A stretch of 21,344 bases of DNA. Source: Merdivivens faecigallinarum (lineage in GTDB: Bacteria > Bacteroidota > Bacteroidia > Bacteroidales > UBA932). Each line of letters opens with the position of its first letter. Positions within the stretch are counted from its first letter, which is position 1. Location: assembly GCA_017695055.1 (NCBI GenBank), contig JADILY010000127.1, positions 1 through 21,344 on the forward strand. The letters run 5' to 3'. This document shows positions 15,351-21,344 of the stretch, piece by piece. Position numbers and translations under genes: made by a program. The notes beneath the pieces are model-generated. The model searched no databases, had not been told where the DNA came from, and saw only the letters and a list, made by a program, of their open reading frames with translations.

Positions 15351-16469
15351 ATGAAAGACATTGACAGATACCTCCGGATAGCGGACAATTTCCTTTATGA
15401 AGGGAAAATCCTCTCGATTGAGCCGTACGGCGACGGGCTCATCAACGACACTTTCAGGATAACCACTTCGGAAGAAGCGCCGGACTACATGCTGCAACGC
15501 ATCAACCATTCCGTTTTCAGGAACGTCGCGATGCTCCAGGACAATATCCGTAAAGTGACCGGCCATCTGTACGAAAGGAAAAAGGCCGCCGGCGAAACGG
15601 ACCTTGAGCGCAAAGTGCTGAGATTCATCGACAGCAAAGACGGCGAGAACTATATCTACGACCCGGACACCGCAAGTTACTGGAGGATGATGGCATTCAT
15701 CCCGGATGCCCTTACCTACGACTCCGTAACCCCGGAGAATGCATACAAGACGGGGCTGGCAATAAGCCGTTTCCACTCGGAACTTTCCGACATGGGAGAA
15801 AGCCTCGGGGAGACAATCCCGCACTTCCATGACATGGCCTACCGGCTGGAAGAGTTCAGGCAGGCCGTCCGTGCCGACAAGGCCTCCCGCGCAGCCTCCG
15901 TCAAAGGGCTCATAGAGGAAATAGAGTCGAGGGCCGAGGACATGACGGCGGCCGAAAGACTTTACGCGGCAGGAAAACTGCCCAAACGCATCTGCCACTG
16001 CGACACGAAAGTCAACAACCTGCTGTTCGACAAGGACGGCGAAGTCCTTGCCGTGATAGACCTCGACACTGTCATGCCGAGCTTCATTTTCTCGGATTAC
16101 GGGGATTTTCTGAGGACGGCGGCCAATTTTACCGCCGAAGACGACCCGGATACGGGAAAAGTCGGATTCGACCATAAAATATTCGAGGCGTTCACCGAAG
16201 GGTATCTCGAAGGCGCAAAAGAGTTCATAACACCGGTCGAAACGCTCATGCTGCCGTTCGCCGTAAGGCTTTTCCCATACATGCAGTGCGTGCGTTTTCT
16301 CGGGGACTATATCAACGGGGACACATATTATAAAATAAAATATTCCGGACACAACCTCGCAAGGGCGGAAAACCAAATGGCCCTGCTGAAAAGCATCGAA
16401 AAATACGATAAGGACGGCGCCATGGCCTCTTTCATCGCAACCTGCATCCGGCAACCGGATAATGTATAA
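15351..16469 (+). CDS. N-acetylhexosamine 1-kinase-like phosphotransferase (APH fold)
   Basis: 372 residues, cytoplasmic, no signal. The kinase core of the aminoglycoside-phosphotransferase/choline-kinase fold is clear. The catalytic loop HCDTKVNNLLF has H216 and D218, with Asn nearby, and the metal-binding segment VIDLDTVMPSF has D237 and D239. YGDGLINDTFRI near residue 26 is the nucleotide loop. The CDTK-x-NN plus IDLDTVMP combination matches the NahK-like group, which phosphorylates GalNAc/GlcNAc at C1. Related sequences are often labelled only as phosphotransferase enzyme family protein. The divergent GH109-type gene would supply GalNAc, so a salvage route of release, uptake and 1-phosphorylation is plausible. 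The sugar specificity is inference. The stop is 31 nt before the next lipoprotein start, so partial co-transcription is possible. Confidence 0.85.
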   Translation: MKDIDRYLRIADNFLYEGKILSIEPYGDGLINDTFRITTSEEAPDYMLQRINHSVFRNVAMLQDNIRKVTGHLYERKKAAGETDLERKVLRFIDSKDGENYIYDPDTASYWRMMAFIPDALTYDSVTPENAYKTGLAISRFHSELSDMGESLGETIPHFHDMAYRLEEFRQAVRADKASRAASVKGLIEEIESRAEDMTAAERLYAAGKLPKRICHCDTKVNNLLFDKDGEVLAVIDLDTVMPSFIFSDYGDFLRTAANFTAEDDPDTGKVGFDHKIFEAFTEGYLEGAKEFITPVETLMLPFAVRLFPYMQCVRFLGDYINGDTYYKIKYSGHNLARAENQMALLKSIEKYDKDGAMASFIATCIRQPDNV

Positions 16470-16500
16470 GCGGATAATGTATCATAAATTTTGTCATAAA

Positions 16501-17421
16501 ATGAATTTATCAAAACACGTATTACCGGCAGTGCTCATACTGACATTCGGATTTTTCACATTCACTTCCTGTGAAAAGAACGCAAACGGGAATCCGGATG
16601 ACGGCGGAAATACCGGAGGAGGAAACGAGGACAGCACTCAGGTCGAACCGCCCGTACAGGAGACACCCGTACTCTATCCTGAAAGTACCGATACCATAAA
16701 AGTGGCAAGCGAAGGCGGACAGTTTTCATTCAACTATGTTCTGGAAAATCCTGTGGAAGGGATAGAGGTGACCGCGACATCCGGCAATGACTGGATATCG
16801 GAAATAACCTGCCCTGGAGACGGGACCGTCTCATTCAATGTATCCCCGAACCAGGAATATACCGGACGCGAAGGATCCATCCGTGTCGAATACCCGTATT
16901 CCGAGACCGAAGAGCCTCTCTATTTTGAAACAATCATAGTCCAGGATGCGGCCCCTGAACCGGAAATACAGTACGACATCGAACTGGAAGGGAAGATGTA
17001 CGGACAGTACATGGGCAAGGCAGAGCCGATATACTCAACCTACCGGTACAATTTTTTCCTGACCGACAACGGATTCAACGAAGACGGGACCGCCAAGCCG
17101 AACAGCGTTTATATCCGCATGGACCTGTTCAGCGGCTACGCCCCCGAGAATATGGATACAATCTTCCCTCCCGAAGGGACTTATACTATCGACTTCAGCA
17201 GGGATTATCCGGCAATGACATTATCAGGGAATGACTGCTATTACATGACTATTGACAGCGAAGGTGTTGCCCTGGGATATTCATTCGAGGATTGCACCTG
17301 TACCGTTGAGATGACAGATACAGGCTACAGAGTAGACATCACCGCTCTGATTGCCGAAGACGGACGCACGCTTCATGCATACTATGAAGGCGACGAGCCG
17401 TTCCGGGACTATACGATATAA
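16501..17421 (+). CDS. Lipoprotein with BACON-like domain and a C-terminal beta-domain
   Basis: 306 residues from the ATG at 16501. An earlier in-frame ATG (16462) overlaps the kinase-like gene and would spoil the signal peptide. The start used gives MNLSKHVLPAVLILTFGFFT then FTSC (Cys24), followed by a Gly/Asp/Asn-rich linker (about 28-50). A BACON-like domain spans about 58-140 (ASEGGQFSFNYVLE, SGNDWISEI, FNVSPNQEYTGREGSIRVEY, final TIIVQDA). The C-terminal domain (about 148-306) has PPEGTYTIDF and ends in CTVEMTDTGYRVDITALIAE, DGRTLHAYYEGDEPF. The same pattern is found in the lipoprotein at 1-1420. BACON domains are thought to bind carbohydrate or mucin. The role here is unknown, but its position after the amino-sugar genes is suggestive. 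A TAAATTTTG stretch at 16485-16493 is close to a -7 box. Confidence 0.82.
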   Translation: MNLSKHVLPAVLILTFGFFTFTSCEKNANGNPDDGGNTGGGNEDSTQVEPPVQETPVLYPESTDTIKVASEGGQFSFNYVLENPVEGIEVTATSGNDWISEITCPGDGTVSFNVSPNQEYTGREGSIRVEYPYSETEEPLYFETIIVQDAAPEPEIQYDIELEGKMYGQYMGKAEPIYSTYRYNFFLTDNGFNEDGTAKPNSVYIRMDLFSGYAPENMDTIFPPEGTYTIDFSRDYPAMTLSGNDCYYMTIDSEGVALGYSFEDCTCTVEMTDTGYRVDITALIAEDGRTLHAYYEGDEPFRDYTI

Positions 17422-17439
17422 ATACTGACAAGGTGCTAT

Positions 17440-17780
17440 ATGGGGCGTTGGGCCTATTTCGCGATACTTCTGTTCTTTTTCCCGTTTCGATTTACAGCCA
17501 TGACAGGCAAAAAGAACTTGAAAGCCTCTGCGCCTGGCACGTATGCAATTTCGAATTCGATGATGCGCTGCATTGTGCGCGTTCTCTCATAAAAACAGCC
17601 GACAGTACAGGAAACGATTTCCGGAAACTGTCGGCTTATGCATTTGCAGGGCAAGCCTACATGGCCGCTGACAAGCCAGACAGCGCGTTCATCTGGCTTT
17701 GCGAAGGATTGAAGTTATGGGAGGAGGACGAAGACAGATATGTAAAAACCAAAGGATATTCCGAATTGAAGTCATCTACG
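17440..17780 (+). pseudogene. Frameshifted N-terminal remnant of a TPR-type regulator
   Basis: The ATG at 17440 opens a signal-peptide-like frame (MGRWAYFAILLFFFPFRFTA) that soon loses sense. From about 17480 the adjacent frame continues as TPR-like helices (ELESLCAWHVCNFEFDDALH, SAYAFAGQAYMAADKPDSAF, then LCEGLKLWEEDEDRYVKTKG). A one-base shift in or near the run TTCTTTTTCCCG (about 17471-17482) would join them. Homology ends at about 17760-17780, where the next fragment begins. The length (about 110 codons) is far short of a TPR regulator such as the one at 4726-6390. I call it a decayed and truncated gene; a sequencing error could explain the shift but not the truncation. Confidence 0.6.
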
Positions 17781-17986
17781 ATTTGCCTCAGGGAAAGATT
17801 GCCCCAATGGTATCCGGAACGATAACGGTAAAGCACGATGGAGACAAATACGACATAGTATTCGATACGGTGGACGATATGGGTTTCACCATAAAAGGCG
17901 AATACCACGGAACACTTCCCGAATTCACAGACCGTAGCGACGAAGTACATTTCGGCCCTGGAAGTATCGAGCCGTCAGTACCATAG
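17755..17986 (+). pseudogene. C-terminal remnant of a BACON-type lipoprotein
   Basis: Reading frame 2 carries FRIEVIYDLPQGKIAP, SGTITVKHDGDKYDIVFDTV, then DDMGFTIKGEYHGTLPEF and a stop at 17984-17986. This resembles the final strands of the beta-domain in the lipoproteins at 1-1420 and 16501-17421 (G-T-x-x-V...G-x-x-Y-x-I-x-F...G-x-x-I-x-G-x-Y-x-G-x-L). It has no start, signal peptide or first half, and is joined directly to the TPR remnant in another frame. It is most likely a deletion scar fusing two former genes. A short functional peptide cannot be excluded. Confidence 0.55.
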
Positions 17987-18039
17987 ACAACACATCTGTC
18001 AGAAAAACAGGGGCCAGCGGATAATTTTTGACCAGTGGA

Positions 18040-18178
18040 TAATTTTGCAAAACCGGGAACAGGTCGATTATGACACATCTATGTAATTGATAGTGTTGTA
18101 ATGTTTTATGGGGATGCGACAAATCATCCTTGTTCCGAGCGGCATCCACGTGGACTTCGCTGGGAACAAGGATTTTTA
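18040..18178 (+). ncRNA. Candidate small RNA: -7 box followed by terminator hairpin
   Basis: TAATTTTG at 18040-18047 matches the Bacteroidetes -7 consensus. About 80 nt downstream an 11-bp hairpin with a T tract (18126-18178) could end a transcript of roughly 120 nt. No ORF lies between. No family is recognised and the -33 element is absent, so this is speculative. Confidence 0.2.
18126..18178 (+). terminator. Hairpin with T tract, terminator-like
   Basis: ATCCTTGTTCC (18126-18136) pairs perfectly with GGAACAAGGAT (18163-18173) and is followed by TTTTAAT on the + strand. The loop has an inner AGCG/CGCT pairing and CCACGTGG. It could end read-through from the lipoprotein and remnants upstream. 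Confidence 0.45.
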
Positions 18179-18299
18179 ATAGGTTTCCGATTGCACGAGA
18201 AACAACATCTCGCCTAAAGAATGACGGGAAGCGGAATGAGGAGGAATGATAAGATTTTGTCGTCTCATTTTCCACCCCACAGCCATCCGGATTCTTTTA

Positions 18300-18415
18300 A
18301 AATGATTGATAATCAATAGTTTACAAAAACCCAAGCTGGCTTTGGGTACTTTCTAAGGCACCCAAGCGCAGGGGTAATTTTAATAAATCATTCATTATCA
18401 GCAGCTTGCAAAAAT
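18300..18415 (+). repeat. Diverged 31-nt direct repeat pair
   Basis: 18300-18330 and 18385-18415 align without gaps with about three quarters of positions identical (shared AAAT, ATT, CA, AG and CAAAAA blocks). ACCCAA/TTGGGT (18329-18347) forms a small hairpin between them. They could be insertion scars; nothing more is recognised. Confidence 0.4.
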
Positions 18416-18536
18416 AGTGGCTGGCTATGGGGTAAAAAATAAGGCCAGGGAAGATTCCGACCGGAATTACCCGCTGGGCAGAAATAAGCCGGTGGGCAGG
18501 AATGACTCAGGTTCCGGTGAGTCAGGTTCAGGTTCC

Positions 18537-18578
18537 GGGAAAGTGCCACAGATTCGCGGCAAATTGGTTCACTTTCCC
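18537..18578. repeat. 42-nt hairpin element, copy 1
   Basis: The ends GGGAAAGTG and CACTTTCCC form a perfect 9-bp inverted repeat. The element matches copy 2 (18655-18696) at 34 of 42 positions. The first 11 and last 13 bases are identical and all differences fall in the middle. Confidence 0.75.
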
Positions 18579-18654
18579 TGTGGCTTTCCGGCAGTTTCCC
18601 TGTGTAGGCCCCTATGTAAGCCTACTGTAGTGCCCTGTAGTGTATGAATCATAG

Positions 18655-18696
18655 GGGAAAGTGCCGTAAATTTGCAGGAATATGGTTCACTTTCCC
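18655..18696. repeat. 42-nt hairpin element, copy 2
   Basis: Same length, orientation and conserved ends as copy 1, starting 118 bp further on. The preserved ends with a changed core suggest a palindromic interspersed repeat (REP- or MITE-like) rather than a recent simple duplication. Confidence 0.75.
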
Positions 18697-18714
18697 CCGC
18701 AGAGAGTCGGGGCA

Positions 18715-18748
18715 TGCCCGAAAAATCAGCCTACGTGCCCGAAAAATC
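18715..18748 (+). repeat. 13-bp direct repeat, 21-bp period
   Basis: TGCCCGAAAAATC occurs at 18715-18727 and 18736-18748. The following bases (AGCCTA and CGCCATA) are also similar, so it may be a two-unit tandem repeat. No function is visible. Confidence 0.6.
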
Positions 18749-18842
18749 CGCCATAGGATTGTCCCGTCCGGTCCCGCTTCGCTGTACGTCCTTACATATT
18801 AAGAAGCATGTCTCAAATTTTCTGAGAAAAATTTTAAACAGC

Positions 18843-19997
18843 TTAATATTTTTCCTCCTCTTTCTCCAGCTCTTCCGCCGAGAGTTTTTTCGAATTGATT
18901 GACTTCCACGCATAGGCGATATAGGCTATGACGAAAGGCACCAATATCGAAACGTAAGCCATCGTCTTCAGCGTAAACTCACTGCTGCAACTGTTGGCTA
19001 TGGTCAGGGAACTCTGCAAATCGGCGGTAGACGGATAGTATGCCGTCCCGTTGTAACCGGCACAAAGCAGCAGACCGAAAACGGCGAGTACCGTACCGAA
19101 ACCCGAGAAAAAGATGCCTTTCCCGGACAGCCTGTTCTTTCCGAGAAAACCGTCAATGATTATCCCGGAAAGCAAAAGCAGGACCCCGAGAAGGAAGACC
19201 GCGGCCACTGCCGGCATTTCGAGGAAATTGTTCAGGTACTTGTATTTTTCCATGAACACCGTACCGTCATCAGCGACTGCGAAACCCTCCCCGACAAGTA
19301 TTTTCACGAAAAACGCGAGGAAAAGCACAAGGAACAGAGGGGTTTCGATTTTGAGCACTTTCCGGCTCGATGCCGCTATCTCCGGAGAATCGATATTGTT
19401 GATGAAATACAGCGCCCCGAGGATGCGGGCAAGGAAGAACACGGCAAGCCCGAAAATCACGTTCCACACGTTCAGCAAGGCATCGAGACCATGGGAAGCG
19501 TTGGCCCAGCCGCTTATCACCGGCATGGACAGTTCCGCAAGGTTGCCCTTGTCCACTATGAAATTGGAACCTGTGAAGAAAGTAGCCACCGCGCCTCCGA
19601 GCAGTATCGGGCCTACGACACCGTTTATCACAAGGAATATCCTGTAAGTCTTCCTGCCGAGCAGATTCCCGAGCTTCGACTGGAACTCGTATGAAACCGC
19701 CTGGAGGACAAAAGTGAACAGGATAATCATCCACAGCCAGTAAGCCCCGCCGAAACTCGTACTGTAAAACAGGGGGAACGAAGCGAAAAACGCGCCGCCG
19801 AAAGTCACGAGAGTGGTGAAGGTAAACTCCCATTTCCTGCCTGTCGAGTTGATGACGAGCTGTTTGCGCACATCATCCTTCCCGACACAGAACAGAAGCG
19901 AATTGCCTCCCTGCACGAAAAGCAGGAAAACCAGCATCGCACCGAGCAGCGAAACGACCGCCCACCAGTAATGCTGCAAAAAAACGTATGTTTCCAT
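18843..19997 (-). CDS. cydB: Cytochrome bd ubiquinol oxidase subunit II
   Basis: 384 residues, full length for the family. It is subunit II of the bd-type terminal oxidase, which oxidises quinol and reduces oxygen to water with high affinity in the cytoplasmic membrane. The protein is almost entirely transmembrane, with about eight to nine helices. Recognisable stretches are the N-terminal FLQHYWWAVVSLLGAMLVFL, GRKWEFTFTTLVTFGGAFFA, FEFQSKL-like YEFQSKLGNLLGRKTYRIFL, the G-rich VINGVVGPILLGGAVATFFT and TLKTMAYVSILVPFVIAYIA. A charged cytoplasmic tail (SAEELEKEEEKY) closes it. The start lies 12 nt after the cydA stop, so the two are co-transcribed. No small CydX-type ORF is evident after it. 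In gut Bacteroidales this oxidase supports growth at nanomolar oxygen. Confidence 0.96.
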   Translation of the reverse strand: METYVFLQHYWWAVVSLLGAMLVFLLFVQGGNSLLFCVGKDDVRKQLVINSTGRKWEFTFTTLVTFGGAFFASFPLFYSTSFGGAYWLWMIILFTFVLQAVSYEFQSKLGNLLGRKTYRIFLVINGVVGPILLGGAVATFFTGSNFIVDKGNLAELSMPVISGWANASHGLDALLNVWNVIFGLAVFFLARILGALYFINNIDSPEIAASSRKVLKIETPLFLVLFLAFFVKILVGEGFAVADDGTVFMEKYKYLNNFLEMPAVAAVFLLGVLLLLSGIIIDGFLGKNRLSGKGIFFSGFGTVLAVFGLLLCAGYNGTAYYPSTADLQSSLTIANSCSSEFTLKTMAYVSILVPFVIAYIAYAWKSINSKKLSAEELEKEEEKY

Positions 19998-20009
19998 AAA
20001 TTGTCCCTC

Positions 20010-21344
20010 CTATTGATTTTGTTCCAGTTCCGGCCCTTTCCTGATGGCCTTGACCATGATTCCGATTTCGGCAATCAGCAGAATCGTGAACAGTGCCAGG
20101 AACAGGAAGAACGTCACCTGTACCGAAGATGCCGACAGATTGGAAACCGCGACATTTACAGGCATCAGATCCTGTATCGCCCAAGGCTGCCGCCCGGCTT
20201 CAGCTACAATCCAGCCGGCCTGCGAACAGAAATACGCCAAAGGAAGCGAGATGACGGCCACCCATTGCAGCCATTTCTGCCTGTACCTGTCCTTGAAAGC
20301 CAGAAAGGCAAGTACGATGAAAAACAGGATAAAATAAGAACCCAGTACTACCATTATCCTGAATGCGTAGAAATTCAAGGGCACATTCGGAAGAAGTTCC
20401 TTTGGGTCATCGATATAACCATAACCGAAATACGGCATGTTGTTGTCTAAAATCGTATCGTACTCCTGCAATCTCGTCTCCAGCGCGGCCGTATCCGAAG
20501 AATCCGCATCCGCAGTCTTCAAGGCCCTGGAAACCTCCCTGTATCCGGCCATGGCCTCCACAGCCGCCCGTCCGCGGACCATCTTCTCTTCGGCAGAAAG
20601 CGCCATCCCGCCGTCCGGCAGAGTATATCCTCCTTCTATCAGTTCCTTGACCCCCGGCACAAAACCGTTTGCATCACGGGTAGCCAGCAAAGACAGCCCG
20701 TAAGGAATCTTGAAATCGAACAGAAAGTCCTCCTCCCCGTCATCATACCAGGCCTTGTCCGGATTGAGCACTCCGACACCGACAAGGCCGACGGACTCGC
20801 CCCCTTCGTAAAGGCCTTCGATTGCAGCAAGTTTCATCGGCTGGTACTGTGCCACGTGATAGGCCGACTTGTCACCCGTAAACAGTGTGATCAGGGAGGC
20901 CGCAAGGCCGACCGTACCCGCAACCTTGATACTTGAAAGAGCGAATTTCCTATGGCTCTCTCCCTTACGCAGAAGATACCATGAAGCCACGGCTATGACG
21001 AAAACGCTGCCGACTATCCATGAAGATATTACAGCATGGAAAAATTTTGTCACGGCAACCGGAGAAAAGGCCACGGCGAAGAAATCCGTCATCTCGTTCC
21101 TGACTGTTTCAGGATTGAAATCCATGCCTACAGGATACTGCATCCATGAATTCGCAACCAAAATCCACCAGGCCGATATGGCCGCCCCGATGCCGGTAAG
21201 CCAGGTCGAGGCAAGATGGAATTTTTTGCCCACTTTGTTCCAGCCGAAAAACATTACGGCTACAAAAGTCGCTTCCATGAAAAACGCAAGAATGCCCTCG
21301 ATTGCGAGAGGGGCGCCGAAAATGTCCCCCACGAACCAAGAGTA
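20010..21344 (-). CDS. cydA: Cytochrome bd ubiquinol oxidase subunit I, N-terminus outside window
   Basis: 445 codons are visible; the frame is open to the right edge. The first visible residues (YSWFVGDIFGAPLAIEGILA) correspond to roughly residue 75-80 of CydA, so the missing part holds the first helices and the N-terminal haem-ligand histidine. Clear family marks are FHAVISSWIVGSVFVIAVAS, the quinol-site region GDKSAYHVAQYQPMKLAAIE, and the signature GWIVAEAGRQPW near the C-terminus. Between them is a Q-loop domain of moderate length. The protein binds haems b558, b595 and d, and carries out quinol oxidation and oxygen reduction. It precedes cydB in the same operon. Its promoter is outside the window. 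Taking the ATG at 21332 as start would remove essential helices. Confidence 0.96.
   Translation of the reverse strand, partial: YSWFVGDIFGAPLAIEGILAFFMEATFVAVMFFGWNKVGKKFHLASTWLTGIGAAISAWWILVANSWMQYPVGMDFNPETVRNEMTDFFAVAFSPVAVTKFFHAVISSWIVGSVFVIAVASWYLLRKGESHRKFALSSIKVAGTVGLAASLITLFTGDKSAYHVAQYQPMKLAAIEGLYEGGESVGLVGVGVLNPDKAWYDDGEEDFLFDFKIPYGLSLLATRDANGFVPGVKELIEGGYTLPDGGMALSAEEKMVRGRAAVEAMAGYREVSRALKTADADSSDTAALETRLQEYDTILDNNMPYFGYGYIDDPKELLPNVPLNFYAFRIMVVLGSYFILFFIVLAFLAFKDRYRQKWLQWVAVISLPLAYFCSQAGWIVAEAGRQPWAIQDLMPVNVAVSNLSASSVQVTFFLFLALFTILLIAEIGIMVKAIRKGPELEQNQ

Larger units (their letters stand above)
17987..18842. other. Gene-free, repeat-rich intergenic stretch
   Basis: No convincing coding sequence on either strand; the short open frames lack conserved-looking content. 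The stretch holds a promoter-like box and hairpin (18040-18178), a diverged 31-nt direct repeat (18300-18330, 18385-18415), two 42-nt hairpin elements (18537-18578, 18655-18696), a 13-bp repeat (18715-18748) and short tandem motifs such as AGGTTCCGG around 18509-18538. It follows two gene remnants and precedes the 3' end of cydB, so it looks like a site of past insertion and decay. Confidence 0.7.

Noticed and set aside
15201..16454. Upstream extension of the GH109-type frame to 880 residues
   Set aside because: The extension is antisense to the kinase-like gene and would bury the lipoprotein signal. The start at 15200 has a signal peptide and promoter.
16462..16500. Upstream ATG for the BACON lipoprotein
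   Set aside because: It overlaps the kinase-like gene and puts polar residues before the signal peptide; the ATG at 16501 gives a standard lipoprotein N-terminus.
16097..16513. Short minus-strand frames inside and after the kinase-like gene
   Set aside because: They overlap a well-supported coding gene and have no recognisable features.
18537..18696. CRISPR-like array
   Set aside because: Only two units, self-complementary ends, variable cores and no cas genes; better described as hairpin elements.

Overview
The window looks like a chromosomal segment from a Bacteroidota genome, most likely Bacteroidales. An Alistipes/Rikenellaceae-type gut commensal would fit, but the genus is inference. 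Three things point this way: several promoters match the Bacteroidetes -7 box TAnnTTTG; lipoproteins carry BACON-like, carboxypeptidase-regulatory-like and Bacteroidetes Fn3-like domains; and transcription regulators are built as a periplasmic or membrane part plus a cytoplasmic HTH. Most genes are moderately GC-rich and lie on the minus strand.

Layout, left to right. (1) 1-1420: the N-terminal part of a surface lipoprotein that runs off the left edge. (2) About 1534-4764: an AT-richer 3.19-kb segment bounded by 43-bp direct repeats (one mismatch). Each repeat encodes the last 12 codons of the neighbouring TPR-AraC regulator. It carries a four-gene minus-strand operon (two LPP20-like proteins, one with a DUF5683-like tail, and two carboxypeptidase-regulatory lipoproteins), a terminator, a G10 tract and a 128-nt imperfect palindrome. 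(3) 4726-7068: a membrane-anchored TPR-AraC regulator with iteron-like repeats upstream, and a small beta-barrel-like protein. (4) 7263-13673: an efflux operon of membrane fusion protein, a 1520-aa RND pump fused in frame to its TolC-like outer membrane factor, and a membrane-anchored LuxR-type regulator without a sensor domain. (5) 13812-16469: a divergent pair of a GH109-type lipoprotein and an N-acetylhexosamine-kinase-like phosphotransferase, suggesting GalNAc/GlcNAc scavenging. (6) 16501-17986: a BACON lipoprotein followed by two gene fragments joined together, one a frameshifted TPR protein and one the tail of a lipoprotein. (7) 17987-18842: a gene-free, repeat-rich stretch with two copies of a 42-nt hairpin element. 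(8) 18843-21344: cytochrome bd oxidase, cydB complete and cydA cut by the right edge.

The efflux genes form a self-contained tripartite pump with a co-transcribed regulator. The most unusual features are the pump-channel fusion, which keeps an internal lipoprotein signal peptide, and the island at the 3' end of the AraC-type gene. The cyd genes encode a high-affinity terminal oxidase for microaerobic respiration and oxygen defence. All functional calls rest on reading the sequence and family knowledge; no database search was run.
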